Positions 10,835-23,832 are shown, numbered from the stretch's first letter. The stretch: DNA of 64,000 bases from Lathyrus oleraceus (GCF_024323335.1 NC_066579.1:245021068-245085067), one strand, 5' to 3'. Numbers and translations are program-made. Notes: generated by a model not told the origin, from the letters alone.

Positions 10835-12670
10835 CTAAGTGAGCATCTGTTTCATCCAAACCAGTTGGGAACAACTACTTCCAGCAGCTATGTATTCAGC
10901 CTCTGCAGTGGACAGAGAAACACAATTCTGCTTCTTGCTGAACCAAGATATGAGGTTGTCTCCTAAGAAAAAGCATCCACCTGATGTGCTTTTTCTGTCA
11001 TCAGCACTCCCAGCCCAGTCAGCATCACAGTACCCAGATAGGACAGGCTCAGACCCATGTGAATACAGCATCCCATAGTCACAGGTCCCATTGATGTACT
11101 TGAGAATCCGTTTGACTTGATTCAAGTGGCTCACCTTAGGCTCTGCTTGATATCTGGCACACACTCCAACTGCATAAGAAATGTCAGGTCTACTTGCAGT
11201 TAGGTACAGCAGACTACCTATCATGCTTCTATACAGGCATTGATCAACACTAGGCCCTCCATCATCTTTGGTCAACTTCAGATGAGTGAGAGCAGGAGTC
11301 CTCTTGTGCCTAGCATTATCCATACCAAACTTCTTAACTATTTTCTTGGCATACTTGCTTTGGGAGAGAAACATAGAGTCCTCCATTCGGTTTACTTGCA
11401 TTCCAAGGAAATAGGTCAGTTCTCCCACTAGACTCATTTCAAACTCAGACTGCATCTGGTGAACAAATTTTTGAACCATTTGTTCTGACATTCCACCAAA
11501 GACTATATCATCAACATAGATTTGAGCTATCATGATTTTGCCTTCTTCATCCTTCACAAACAAGGTTTTATCTATGCCACCCTTTCTGTATCCATTTGAG
11601 GTCAGAAATTCGGTTAACCTTTCATACCATGCTCTAGGTGCTTGTTTCAACCCATACAAGGCTTTCCTCAACTTGTATACATGCTCAGGTTGGTTAGGAT
11701 CACAGAACCCTTTAGGTTGTTCCACATAGACTTCTTCATTCAGGTAGCCATTCAAGAATGCACTCTTCACATCCATTTGGAATAGCTTAAACTTCAGGAT
11801 GCATGCTACCCCCAACAGCAATCTGATGGACTCAGGCCTAGCCACAGGAGCAAATGTCTCATCAAAATCTACCCTTTCAACTTGAGTGTATCCTTGAGCT
11901 ACTAGTCTTGCTTTATTCCTAGTAATTACTCCTTTCTCATCAGATTTGTTTTTGTAGATCCACTTGGTACCAATGATGTTGGTCCCTTCAGGTCTTGGAA
12001 CTAGCTCCCAGACTTCATTCCTTTTGAAATGCTCAAGTTCCTCTTGCATGGCAGTGATCCAGTATTCATCAGTCAGGGCTTCTTTCACATTCTTTGGTTC
12101 AACCTTGGATACAAAGCAGGAATTTGAGTTTATTCCCCGTGACCTGGTAGTTACACCACTGGTGGGATCCCCTATGATAAGATCCTTAGGGTGGTCTTTC
12201 TGAATTCTGATAGATGGCACTTTGGTGGTTGCATCTACTTCACATTCAGGAGGAGGTTCCTGTACTTCTTCAGACTTGACTGGACTGTCAGTTGAACTGT
12301 CAAGGAATGTTTCAACATCCTCCATGACATCGGTTCCTTCCTCTTTATCGTCCACAATGACATTTATGGATTCCATCAGGACATTGGTCCTGTAGTTGAA
12401 CACTCCGTAGGCTCTGCTGTTAGTGGAGTATCCCAGAAATATACCTTCATCACTTTTGGGATCTAGCTTCCTTCTCTGTTCACGATCTGTGAGAATGTAG
12501 CATTTACTTCCAAAGATATGAAAGTACTTCACAGTGGGTTTTCTGCCTTTCCATATTTCATATAGAGTGGAGGAGGTTCCTTTTCTCAAGGTGACTCTGT
12601 TGTGAACATAGCATGCGGTATTCATTGCTTCAGCCCAGAAGTGCATGGGGAGCTTCTTTGCATGAATCAT
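10835..12670 (-). pseudogene. pol: C1 integrase end, reverse transcriptase and most of RNase H
   Basis: This is the second part of the C1 polyprotein, 611 codons, out of frame with the first. Its start is only the first ATG after the frameshift; homologous reading extends upstream to about 12745. The integrase C-terminal region occupies about residues 1-130. A low-complexity acidic linker follows, and reverse transcriptase begins near residue 215. The catalytic motif YVDD is intact, and the conserved DVKSAFLNG segment is present. RNase H starts near residue 520. It stops at a TAG (10835-10837) inside RNase H, and the same frame continues at 10568-10813. Apart from these two lesions the enzyme region looks intact, which fits the young LTRs. 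Confidence 0.92.
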
Positions 12671-12732
12671 TGCTCTGGCAGATTCTTGAATAGTTCTATT
12701 TTTTCTTTCAACTATTCCATTCTGCTGAGGAG

Positions 12733-15264
12733 TTATAGGGGAGGAGACTCATGACTTATTCCTTCAGACGAGCAAAACTCATCAAACTTGGAATTCTTGA
12801 ACTCCGTACCATGATCACTTCTAATCTGGACCACACAACTGTCCTTTTCCCTTTGAAGTCTTATGCACAGGTCTTTGAAGACATCAAATGTATCTGACTT
12901 CTCTCTGATGAAGCTTATCCACGTGTATCTGGAATGGTCATCCACCACCACGTATGCATATTTCTTCCCACCAAGACTTTCAACCTGCATAGGTCCCATT
13001 AGGTCCATGTGCAACAGTTCCAGAACTCTGGAGGTTGTGGGATGTCCCAGCTTCGGATGTGACATCTTGGTTTGCTTGCCCACCTGGCATTCTCCACAGA
13101 CTCTTCCTTCATCAATCAGAAGCTTTGGAATTCCTCTGACTGCTTCCTTGGATATAATCTTCTTCATTCCCCGTAAGTGGAGATGTCCAAGACGTCTATG
13201 CCACAGCTTCACATCCTGTTCTTCCTTGGCTGAGGAGCATGTTGTGGAAAAGTTAGAGACTTCAGGTTCCCACAGGTAGCAGTTATCTTTGGACCTGGTT
13301 CCTCTCATAACTTCCTGATTGTCACCATTTGTCACAATGCATAGCTCCTTAGTAAACTGAACATGAAACCCTTGATCACACAGCTGACTTATGCTGATGA
13401 GGTTTGCAGTTAGTCCTCTGACTAACAACACATTATTCAGTTTTGGCACTCCAGAACAGTCCAGTTTGCCCACACCTTTTATTTTTCCTTTGGCACCATC
13501 ACCAAAGGTCACATAGCTGGTAGTGTGAGGTTGAATATCTGCCAGTAGATTTTCCATACCAGTCATATGTCTTGAGCATCCACTGTCAAAGTACCAGTCT
13601 TCTCTGGTAGAAGCCCTTAGAGCAGTGTGTGCTATCCTAGCATACCATTGTTGCTTCTTAATGGGAACATAGCGCTTATGTGTTTTATGCTTAGGCCTGA
13701 CATGCGAGGCTTGGTTAGGGAAACCATGAATCCAGTAGCAGAAGGCTTTTATATGACCAAGCCTACCACAGTGGTGACACCTCCACTCCTGGTATTTCCT
13801 CTTCTGATGATCATTCATCCTAGTTCCTCGATGTTGAGACATTGGCTTTGACTTCCGCTTGAACTTCTGAACTTTAGCCTTTGGGCGTTTGTGTTCAGTT
13901 GAGGATCTTTTCCCAAATCCAAGGCCAGATTTGGTTCCAGACTGCTGTCCCACCTTTAGAATCTCTTCCAAGGTGTCAGTTCCCTTATTCATCATTCTGA
14001 TGGATTTAGTCATCTGATTCAGCTTGGAGGTCAGCAGGGTTATCTCACCATTTAGACCCTCTATGACAGACAGTTGCTTCTGTCTCTTATCTTCCAGTTC
14101 CTTGATGAGTTTCTTTTGCTTTTCTCCTTGTGCACGCACTTCTGCACTGGTGGAACACAACTTCTTATAGGCTGCAGCAAGTTCATCAAAGGTCAGTTCA
14201 TCTGCACTTGAGTCATCATCAGAGGCACAAACACTGGTTAGTGCAGTGACATGTTTGGCAGATTCTCCTTCAGATTCACTTTCAGAGTCTCCTTCAGACC
14301 ATGTGATAGCTAGCCCCTTATTTTGCAATTTGAGGTAAGTAGGGCATTCAGCTCTGACGTGTCTATACCCTTCACAACCATGACACTGGATTCCCTTGCC
14401 GTGATTGAACTTCTCATCAGAAGTTGATCTTTTCTTAATGTCAGACGGGATGTTCTTGACATTGGGTCTACCTCTTTGATCAATCTTCTTCACGAACTTG
14501 TTGAACTGTCTCCCAAGCATGGCTAAGGCTTCTGATATACTTTCATCACCTCCAGTATATCCTGCTTCTGACTCCTCTTCAGCATTAGATACAAAAGCTA
14601 TACTGTTGTTCTTCTTCTCAGCATACTCACCCAAGCCCATTTCAAAGGTTTGGAGGGAACCAATGAGCTCATCCACCTTCATGTTGCAGATGTCCTGCGC
14701 CTCCTCTATGGTTGTGACCTTCATAGCAAATCTCTTAGGCAAGGACCTGAGAATCTTTCTTACAAGTTTCTCTTCAGCCATTTTCTCACCTAGTCCACCA
14801 GAGGTGTTTGCAATTTCAAGAATATTCATGTGAAAGTCATGAATAGTCTCATCCTCTTTCATCCTCAGATTTTCAAACTTGGTGGTCAGCATCTGAAGTT
14901 TGGACATCTTCACCTTGGAAGCACCTTCATGAGTTACCTTGAGGGTATCCCAAACTTCCTTAGCTAGTTCACAGTGGTGTACCAGCCTGAAGATGTTCTT
15001 ACTGATTCCTTTGAACAATGCATTCAAGGCCTTGGAATTTCCAAGAGCTAATGCCTCTTGCTCCTTGTCCCACTCTTCTTCAGGAATCTGCACACTGACT
15101 CCATCTTCACCTGTCCTCATTGGATGTTCCCATCCTTTGTTGACAGCTCTCCAGACTTTGATGTCTAGAGACCTTAAGAAGGCTATCATACGAGGCTTCC
15201 AGTCATCATAATTAGAGCCATCCAACATGGGTGGTCTGTTTGAGTGTCCTAAATCCTTGTCCAT
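12733..15264 (-). pseudogene. gag: C1 gag, protease and first part of integrase (frameshifted end)
   Basis: This 843-codon frame is the first part of the copia polyprotein. Gag (about residues 1-340) has a retrotransposon Gag region and a zinc knuckle at 294-307. A coiled-coil segment follows near 360-430, and a second zinc knuckle lies at 496-509. The protease motif is DSGC at 560-563. The integrase zinc finger uses H689, H694, C723 and C726. Catalytic aspartates of integrase are D754 and D817. The frame stops at 12733 in the middle of the integrase core, before the catalytic glutamate. The continuation is visible in another frame just downstream, so a small indel near 12745-12755 broke one ORF. 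The start at 15264 fits, about 60 bases inside the primer site. Copia Gag-Pol is normally one uninterrupted frame of this order. Confidence 0.9.
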
Positions 15265-15320
15265 GGTACTAGAAAGTAACTTCCCTAGATCTCACCAAGA
15301 AATTCACAGGCAGGGTGTCT

Positions 15321-15333
15321 GCTCTGATGCCAA
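15321..15333 (-). other. C1 primer binding site
   Basis: On the minus strand, directly inside the 5' LTR, the sequence reads TTGGCATCAGAGC. This is one base off the usual plant site complementary to the 3' end of initiator methionine tRNA (TGGTATCAGAGC). It is where minus-strand DNA synthesis would begin. Confidence 0.85.
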
Positions 15334-15334
15334 T

Positions 15335-16741
15335 TGAAATTCTAGTTATCAGACTTTGGATGTCACACGGGTTGTTATGACATCCAATTCTGCACAGACA
15401 GGAATTATGCAGAACTTACCAGTAAGTGCAGTAAATAACACAAGTGATTGTTTACCCAGTTCAGTCCAACATGACCTACATCTGGGGGCTACTAAGCCAG
15501 GGAGGAAATCCACTATTAGTAGTATCAATTCAAAGCTAAACTCACCCGTTTACAACTTATCACTTAATCCCTACCCAATGCAATTTCAATCTTAACCTAA
15601 GATCAGAGTTCCTACTCACTCCCCCTCAATCACCTCAGTGATTACTATCTTTAAACAATATTAAAGACAAGTTGAAGTCACACTTCAAACAACTCTTGAT
15701 TGTGCTTCACAGCTTTAATCAAGATACACAACACTCACGCTTAAAAGCTTTGAGCGACACAACACTTACAACTCAATGAACACCCTATGCCACAACTATC
15801 ATCTACTTGATAATGGCTTGGCTTACAAGATACGTCTAATACAAGACTCACAAAAATACAGCAGTGAAGTATGATGGACACACAAAATCTTCACGCCTCA
15901 AAATCCCTGAAACTGAATGAAGGAACGCCTTCCTTTTATATTGCAGTACCCTGGGCTTTTGCACCTGTATTCTCCTGAATTTAAGGTCACGCGAGTTCCC
16001 ATAAATTCAACATTTAGGTTACTAACAAATAGGCTATTTGTTAGGTTCATTGAATGTAGCTTGGTTGTTGATTTCCTGGATTTTCTCTCAGTTGTTGAAT
16101 CCCTGAAGAATAGCCTGAGAAAAAGCTGAAACAGAAAACTGAACAACCTACAATATAGCATATGCTGTCAGGCATGAATGTCACGACATTCAGCTTGACA
16201 TCAAGGTCCATATGCTGAGTCTGTTTTTCCAGAAAACAGACTGTACAATTTTGCTGACCTGTACATGATCAAAAAGACCATACTACAGTAACATTTTACA
16301 TTAATAAATGTCAAAGTGTCCAACTTAACATTTACACATTTGGCCTTCAGTTAGTTCTGTTATTCTCTTGAATAACAAACTAAGTTACATGCTGAAGTAT
16401 AGCAGAACACCACTCTGTCTAATGTTTAGTAGCTGCTGTCAATGAATGTCATCACATCCAGTTTGACATTCAGTCAGTAGGCCTCATGCCAGATCTGGTC
16501 TTTCCTTGATAACCAGACTGGAAATAAATACTAAGTTCTAACAAAACACTAGCTATTCTATTCCTTAGTATCTGTTGACAGGTATGAATGTCACAGCATC
16601 CAGTTTGACATTCAATAAATCCTGTGTTAGCTAGTCCTGCAGCAACTACAATGTAGTCACACATACATGTCATGACATCGGTCAAGACATTAGTAACCAG
16701 CTAGTGTTTTACCATATAATGCAGCCAATTAAGCACCTACA
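15335..16741 (-). repeat. C1 5' LTR
   Basis: This is the intact LTR, 1407 bp, starting TGAAATTC and ending CCTACA, and flanked on the right by the GATAG duplication. It would hold the promoter driving the minus-strand genes. About 13 substitutions separate it from the split copy at 341-662 plus 8811-9895. Confidence 0.95.
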
Positions 16742-16746
16742 GATAG

Positions 16747-19159
16747 AAATTTGGATTTGATCTCCATTTGAAAAGAGTATCTCCTCCACAACAGAGGTCG
16801 TCATAGCAATTTTGACATGGAGCCCCTTTAGAAGATTGGGATGAACTTTAATTTAGTCATCTACATCAACTAAGTAATTTCATCCATCACCATTCATTCC
16901 CATTTCCACCAAAAACCGCCAATTAATTAATCAGACAATTGCGAGTGAACTTCTAGGATTGAATGAAGAAGTTATCAAGAATACATGTAGTTTGTCTTTC
17001 AAAACTTGCAAGTCAGCAAACGTTTAAGTCCTGCGTCATAGCTGTGTGACTCGGTATATCCCTGCATTGTTCCATATAGTCCCCGTGTGATTTGGTTCAG
17101 CCTCTGTATTACTTGGTACAAACTATCGCACAGACCTTTAAAAGTTTGTTCATCACATATGTCTGTGCGTTTTCTGTTTCAACAACCAACCACCTATTCT
17201 TGCATCCTACACGATCCTAGTGTAGATGCAGCGAAAAGTCGACGACAAACGCCTGCAAACCTGCAAAATCACACATAGAAAAACCAGCAGAGAAAAACAC
17301 ATGTCAATTTTGTCGGGGTCTTAAATGATTAGAACTCAGCCGAGCCCGGTGTTTTAGGGAAAGGAATCACGTCTCTATATATTATCCATCCTCGTTGCAA
17401 ACTGGGCAAGTTGTTCAAAACTCAAATCAGAGCCGGCATGAGGAATTGACCTTATTGATACAAATCAAGATACTACCAATATGCATCCTTATTCAACTTC
17501 AAATCATCTAAAACGAGCTTTTAAATGCCCAAGTCGCTCTTCTCTTTGGCTTCCCCCAATAAGTTCACTAATCTTGGAATAATTCCTTTGTTATTTCACT
17601 AAACAAACAACCCGAGCTCAGCTTAATAACATTAATTAGACCAAAGATATGTTCTCTTTTTTTTTTTGAAGTACAACCAAACCCAAGTTTCTACTCTTTT
17701 GGATAGTATTGAGAATTTGTTGCCTACAAACATTACTCAGTAGCAGTGATATATTAGATATGTCTTATAACTACCTTCGAAACCTACATTATGATGGCTG
17801 CAACTGTCTTTCCCTCATAGAATGCCTTAATATCTTTGAAAAGGACATTGCTTCTTTAACAAGCTCGTCTGTCACTCGCTTACGACCTTTACTAGACCGA
17901 CCACACAAAACTACCAGGAACTATGAAGCCTTTTCAGACAACTTACTTCTCCAAAATGCCCAGCAGTCAGCAGAAAACAAGAGCAAGCAATGTAGTACAC
18001 AATGGATAATCCCGTTATGCCCCAGGTGATTGATTAGATCCACGAAATTGACACCTTTCCGAGACGTGTTTGAGTACAACATTAATTTTGAGACTCAGAC
18101 CCTAATATCACTGTCTCTACAACCTATGATTTTTCCTTGGGCATTTCATCGATCACTGTGTGCTTTACTAATGGTCAATGGAGGCATACATATACTAAGC
18201 TTTACTCTGGGCATACTGCAAATGTATTGGCTCCTGAAAACGCATGGTAAATAAATTTATACAACAGAACTGCAAAAATCGAAAGATATTGATGTTGAAT
18301 GCATATATCTATTGTTAAAATAAATTATTTTAAACAAGTTGTTTTCCTAAAATCCCAAAAAAAAATCATTTCTTTTGACAACATGCATTTTTCCAAACAA
18401 TCTTAGCAATAGAACAGGAATCTCATCAAATAACTACTCATATGGTTAATACACAAACAATATAGGAAGCTTAACATAAGTTAATCATTTATTACGAAGA
18501 GTTAAATCATTTATCTTTTTTGATGTAGGTGTTATCGACGCAGCTGTTCAACTCCTTCCTGGCTGATTTGGATTTCCAAGGCGAGTTTTCGTCGGAGGCC
18601 CACCATACCGGGAAGCCGATCTCGATATACATATCTACCCAGGCCGGCTTATGCAGCCTTCGGAGGCGGTGTGAATTGAGGGACAATTGTGAATCGAACT
18701 TGATTCCGATAATTATGAGTGACGCTTCCATGGTGATCTCGTGATCTGTTGGGAAATCTGTGATTAGCCCTCCAAGGAGTGATTTCAATACGGACGAAGA
18801 TCCTCATTTTGGTATGCCTCAGTCGGCAGAATTGAGATGCAACGACAATTGCCTTGATACACTCTTTGTGATTGTTATCCCTATATGCAGGAGTATGGAG
18901 AAGCCAAGACTCATCCTCCATGGAATTTTCATGGTGATCTGTCTTACGGAAAGTGGCAGTAGGGTTGGAAAGATTATTAATCAGTATAATTGTGTGCCGG
19001 TGAAAGTGTTACTGGACGTAGGGGTGTCAAGTATTAAATGTTTTTGTTAAAAATATTAAAGGGTTGATTTGTCTTTTATTAGTTAGGGAGAGACTTAAAT
19101 GATGAGTGATTAATGTGTATATGATCGTCGATCCATATATTATGGTTCATGGACATTAT
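16747..19159. other. Unassigned flank between C1 and the next LTR fragment
   Basis: This is the continuation of the left flank after C1. I recognise no transposon family, tRNA or rRNA here. Short frames overlap on both strands at 18507-18921 and cannot be told apart as coding or chance. A minus-strand stretch at about 17805-17935 is open for some 40 codons, rich in basic residues, and ends in TAA. It could be a last exon, but I cannot name it. A short T-run lies near 17652. The region may hold a decayed gene or plain intergenic DNA. Confidence 0.3.
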
Positions 19160-20135
19160 TGTTGGTGGTCCAAGGTTTTTCGTAGGTTTGTTTTTTTCTA
19201 TGTTATTGAGCCCTCATTTTGATCCTTAAGACCTCCTTATTTATATTGTTATTCTCCCTCTTCCCGGGATCTCAAGAGACTCACTTAATTTTTTTTATGA
19301 CATAAATATGATTTGATGGTCATTAGTAGGATAGCAATTACAGTAGTCCATTTATTAGTGGATGTCATGACACTCCATGATTTATGGAAGAATGTTGTAA
19401 GAGATTATTCCTAACTTTATAACTGATGAATAAACTTTGGCTATCCTTTATAGAATCCAAGATAGATGCCTCATGTCTGAGTAAGCCATCCTGAGCATAT
19501 CGGAATCCGGGATGTATATACCTTATAGTTGTTATACCGATTTATACACATCGTCCAGGAGCATGTGTTTGAGATCTCTATGACCCGGTCTCTTATTTGT
19601 TTTATAAGTAGCAATTCGGTTATCTTTTCAAGTACCTAGCACGTCTGACCTTCACCCCTCGAACCTAGTGACTCACAACTCGGCTCTGATAATTTTGGGG
19701 TGTACACTTTCCAATAACTCTTTCTTTACCTCTATAAAAGGAAGCTAAAGATTTGAAAGAAGGTTACAACAACACCATACCAGAACATCTTGAGTGTAAC
19801 TTTGAGCTATTGTTTATAACTTTTATTGCATAAGATATTAGGATTTCTTATTTTTGTATATCATAAAAATCTTAAGAGTTAAGAATCTTTGTGGTTTTTG
19901 CACAACTACTATACTTCTGATTATGTATCAAAGTATAGTTTTTATCTTTTTTTACTAAACTATTTGTTTAAAATAGATGAAGTCTTTTGCATGTGTGCTA
20001 TAGTGAAGTTTCTTTCCTGTGTGCTTGAGCAATAAAGTCTCTTTCTGGGTTGATTGAGCAGAAGTCTCTTGCCAGGTTGCTTGAGCGAAAGTCTCTTTCT
20101 AGATTGATTGAGTAGTGAAGTCTCTTGCTAGTTTA
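19160..20135 (+). mobile_element. Probable LTR fragment carrying element X
   Basis: This stretch looks like part of an LTR on the plus strand. It has a TATA box (TATAAAA at 19733-19739) followed by a GA-rich, leader-like segment, then an AT-rich part and a small tandem repeat up to the start of X at 20136. No second copy or gene of this element is in the window; its remainder may lie beyond the far end of X. The left limit at 19160 (TGTTGGTGG) is a guess from the TG start. The alternative is unrelated intergenic DNA with a chance TATA box. Confidence 0.35.
19995..20135. repeat. Short tandem repeat, unit about 28 bp
   Basis: About four and a half imperfect copies of a unit with AAGTCTCTTTC or AAGTCTCTTGC followed by a GGTTGATTGAGC-like segment. 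The copies alternate between TTGATTGAG and TTGCTTGAG, so the array probably grew as a 56-bp dimer. It is cut by the start of element X. Confidence 0.75.
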
Positions 20136-21849
20136 TGTTAGACGATAGTGCCGATATAAAAGGGGGGTTGAATAGATCGGTTTTGAAATCAAGCGCTTTT
20201 TAAAAATATTTTCAACGGTTACGGAAGCACCCTAGATTGAAATCGTCTAAACGATCCCGTTAATGGAAAGATCGAATATACGTGAACCGAATGGAATGAC
20301 TTAAGATAGAGAAAATCAACCCCTATCTAACACAATCAATTAACCACTATGATCCTTGATATCGTTACCTCTAATGATGCTCAACACAATAAGAGGTCAA
20401 GGAAAATATTACTAAGTTTGTGCGAAATTAATTTTGTCGAACACTTGGTGTGCACTTCACACCAAGTATCAATTTCACTTAAGTTCAATGTGCATAATTT
20501 TACTCAAACAATTTATCAAACAGTTGATATGCACATCAATCAAGCGATATTAATTTTACAATCAATTTCACACACAAAGTAATTATGCAGAATTTAAAGA
20601 GTTAAGGGATAGAGAGAACAAGACTGGATTTGTTGAGGCAGTTCCACTATCGTCCTCGCTTCGGGTACGTCTGCCCTTAATTCTAAATCTAGAATTGAGA
20701 TGATTTTATTAACATGTTGCAAAGTCAATACAAGAGAACAAATGATCATTGGCGATCAACTTCTAGAGTTGTTGCAGATCCTATTCTATTCTCTCCCCTT
20801 GATTCAAGTTGAACCAAGATCTTCAAGCACTTCGAACAAACCTCCGTTTACCGCTACTTTATTGGACGAATGCCTCATTCTCCAAAACTTCAGCTCGGCT
20901 GATTTCGAACGCAAGTTGCTTGGACCCTAAGCTTTCTTCACAATCCTCCGTTTACCGCTACTTGTTTGACTGAACCTTCCGTTCTTCTAACTTTTCACTC
21001 GGCTGAATCTGCGAAGACAAGGTTAGTGCAAAAACCCCCAATTCTTGGAGGACAAAACCTCAAGGGTTTTATTCAAGAAAAACCCACAGAAAGTCTCAAC
21101 CCAAACTAAGATAATCCAATCTTATTTGAACGTTATCACAGCTACAATGCACAATGCTCAACAAAGATTATTATGTGTGATTATTGAGAAATGTAATGAA
21201 CAATGAAGATGATGAGCATTTTGGTGTATAGCTTTTACTTTTCTTGTTAAAGTGTTGGAAAAGAGACACTGGAATATTTATGTGATGTATGGACAAATAA
21301 CTAACATAATCGAAAAATTTCACAAAGTTACACAACAAAAAATTAAGTGAAACCAGCGACGAGTCGACTCAAATAGGGGATGAGTCGACTCAAACAGAGT
21401 TTATTACATGGTTGAGTCGACCTATGAGTCGACCTATTCGGACCCGTGGCAATATGATTGGGAAATGAGTCGACCTAAAGAGTGCATGAGTTGATTCATT
21501 CAGATTTTCCAAGAAAGAGTCGACCTATGAGTCGACCTGTTTAGACCCGAAGGTTTTGCTTTGAGTCATGAGTCGACTCACATAGGTTTAACTTCCAAAA
21601 ATGAGTTTTCCACCATATTATGACCAATTTAAGCCTATCTCTTATGAACCTAGGATGTTTACTATGATTAAGTGTATGATTCACATATAAGATATGCTCC
21701 TATATGCTTGAACGCACGAAACCTATATTTTGAACTTGTTAAAGGATGAATGTTTTCTATGCTATGATGATATTATTCAAAGACACGATGTGGGCGAATA
21801 TAGAGGTTTGACATCATTAAAATAAGGACTAAGCATATTTTCCCCCACA
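20136..21849 (-). repeat. X 3' LTR
   Basis: About 1.7 kb, from TGTTAGAC to CCCCCACA. Its outer end is set by the TG start and its inner end by the adjoining polypurine tract. The partner LTR is outside the window, so both limits are less certain than for the other elements. It contains the GAGTCGACTC array at 21361-21580. The short plus-strand frames here (20349-20930) are not genes. Confidence 0.7.
21361..21580. repeat. GAGTCGACTC palindrome array in the X 3' LTR
   Basis: Pairs of the palindrome GAGTCGACTC and close variants start at 21361/21382, 21414/21426, 21467/21488 and 21517/21529, with one more at 21570. The distances inside pairs alternate 21, 12, 21, 12 bp. A segment like TTCGGACCCG or TTTAGACCCG follows the 12-bp pairs. 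A related array occurs at 31022-31400 inside the same element. Confidence 0.88.
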
Positions 21850-21863
21850 TACTCCCCCTTTTT
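21850..21863 (-). other. X polypurine tract and 3' non-coding remainder
   Basis: On the minus strand this reads AAAAAGGGGGAGTA and abuts the 3' LTR. Further CCCCC-type tracts lie near 21908 and 29059-29070, on either side of the inserted C2. Multiple tracts before the 3' LTR are a Sirevirus trait. Confidence 0.8.
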
Positions 21864-21953
21864 GATGATGGCAAACCGTGGCACAAACGCGTGCTTTGAT
21901 GGATATCCTCCCCCTGATTTTATGCATTCCTTTGAACATCCTGCTATATCATT

Positions 21954-23031
21954 TGAAATTCTGGTATCAGATATGAGATGTCGAAGGTAATCTCACGATA
22001 CTAATATCTGAGTAAAACACACAGTATAAAGATAAAGAATAGTAATGCAAGAGACACAAGCAATTGTTAATCCAGTTCGGTGCAACTCACCTACGTCTGG
22101 GGGCTACCAAGCCAGGAAGGAAATCCACTAAATAGAATCAGTTCAAAGACTCTCAGTACACTTCATAAGTTACAATCTTTTTCACCTAATCTCTACCCGT
22201 ATGATTTCTACCTAAGAACTCTTAGATATGAGAACCCACTCATTCCCCCTCAATCACACCTGTGATTTTAAACAACAATTACTTATGATAAGAAGACACT
22301 CTTCAAAGACACACACTTGATTTTACTTAGCAGCTTCAATCAAGTAGACACACACTTGATCTTACTTAACAGCTTCGATCAAGTAGACACACACTCATGC
22401 TTACAAGCTTAGAGTGACAAATTACAACTCACAAATCAGACAAATTCAATCATTTATGGATGAATTGAATGGCTTACAAGTCACACGACTACACAAGACA
22501 CAAACCCTTGCTCTCTCTCAATATTTCGCTCTGTATTGGTTGTGTATCAAATCAGGTTTTCCATGTCCTATTTATAGAAGCATTCAGCTGGGCTTGGACA
22601 TCTTGAAACCCTAAAACTATTTTCCAATCAAATCTTCTCATGACAGCGGATTAGATCTCTTTGTAAAATAAGTAAATCAGGTTGTAATTAATGATTGAAT
22701 GCGCTTGCAAATCAGATCTTCAATCATACATAGATTGCCATTAAATGTGCAATCACATAACACATAACATTCACCCTGAATGTTCTGTGTACAGATGTCA
22801 TGACATCGGGTCTGACATCCTGGAACAATCCTGCATAATTCCATTTTAAATATCCAGCAGGTACATAATATCAGATATCATGACATCGTGTATGACATCC
22901 TGAAACAATCCTGTATAATTATGTTTTTAAACTCCAGCAGGTACAAGATATCTTATGTTAAGACATCACATACAACATCTTGTGAACACTCTTTGTTTTA
23001 CCAAAATTGTTGCCAACACTTAGAACCAACA
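21954..23031 (-). repeat. C2 3' LTR
   Basis: 1078 bp. Apart from substitutions it matches 27939-29017. It includes TGTCATGACATC motifs (near 22797 and 22878) like those in C1, and tandem AT-poor blocks ACTTGATYTTACTTA (about 22317-22400). The adjoining polypurine tract is at 23032-23043. Confidence 0.93.
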
Positions 23032-23832
23032 AACTCCCCCTTTGGAAAATTTTGGCTAAAACATATATTTGTCCATTTTGTTCACAAGAAAAAAACATCA
23101 GCAGTTAAACATCATAACAGCAGTTTAAGCAGCAGCGGAAGCAAACAGAATTACTAGCTATAATAGCAACTAGTAAAACACACAAATGCACATGGATACT
23201 TCTTCTCCCCCTATGTTTGTTCAATACAGACATCTCCTTTAACAATAACAACACCTGTAATAACAGCACCTGTAACAATCAAAATATCCTTCTAACATCT
23301 CCTTCAACATCTGTAACATTTAGAACCATATTCATATTCTGACATCTCCTTTAACATCACAGAACATATCATTCTGTCCCACATCAGACATCTCCTCCAA
23401 CATCACAGAACAAAACATCATTTTGTCATCTCCTTCAGCTTCAGTTGTTCACCTGTTTAGCCTAGCTAGCTCCAACAACACTGCAGCTCTCCATAATCCA
23501 CACATTTAACTGCAGCTCTCCACATAATCACTTCTTCCCCTTTTTAGTCAAAATAGACCAAAGGTGACCAATTAGACAAAATAAATGTCAATCAGCCTAG
23601 CAGAGAATGTCACAACAGATGTTATAACATATAAAATGTTAAAACATAAATGTTAGGAGATACAAAACCATAATTATACACAGCTGTAATAGTTGAGATA
23701 ATTAGAAATCCAGGGAACTCATAAAGAGCCCAAATATTACATTATGGCATCAGACAGGACTGCCAAACATCAAATCATCCAAGCATCTAAACCAGCATCC
23801 AGAACACACATGTCATCATAATAGGGGGAATA
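23032..23832 (-). other. C2 polypurine tracts and 3' non-coding region
   Basis: The first tract (AAAGGGGGAGTT on the minus strand, 23032-23043) touches the 3' LTR. Further pyrimidine-rich runs on the plus strand lie near 23203-23211 and 23525-23537. The stretch is otherwise rich in short ACATC/AACATC repeats (about 23220-23420). I see no gene here. Confidence 0.75.

Larger units (their letters stand above)
341..16741 (-). mobile_element. C1: Sirevirus-like Ty1/copia retrotransposon, split by G1
   Basis: A complete copia element on the minus strand. Both ends are defined: the 5-bp target duplication GATAG lies at 336-340 and 16742-16746, and both LTRs start TG and end CA. Removing the nested element G1 and its TAAAC duplication leaves about 8.25 kb. 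The order on the minus strand is 5' LTR (15335-16741), primer site, gag-protease-integrase, reverse transcriptase-RNase H, polypurine tracts, 3' LTR. The Sirevirus assignment rests on the long LTRs, the primer site type, the repeated polypurine tracts and a Gag with two zinc knuckles. The two LTRs are both 1407 bp and differ at about 13 sites by eye, so the insertion is recent. One frameshift and one stop codon break the polyprotein. Confidence 0.93.

Noticed and set aside
10835..10837. Programmed TAG readthrough in C1 pol
   Set aside because: It lies inside RNase H, not at a gag-pol border, and the related element C2 has a glutamate codon there. A point mutation is enough.
18507..19050. A host gene at 18.5-19.0 kb
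   Set aside because: Open frames overlap on both strands. None shows a motif, splice pattern or recognisable domain, so I list only an unassigned flank.
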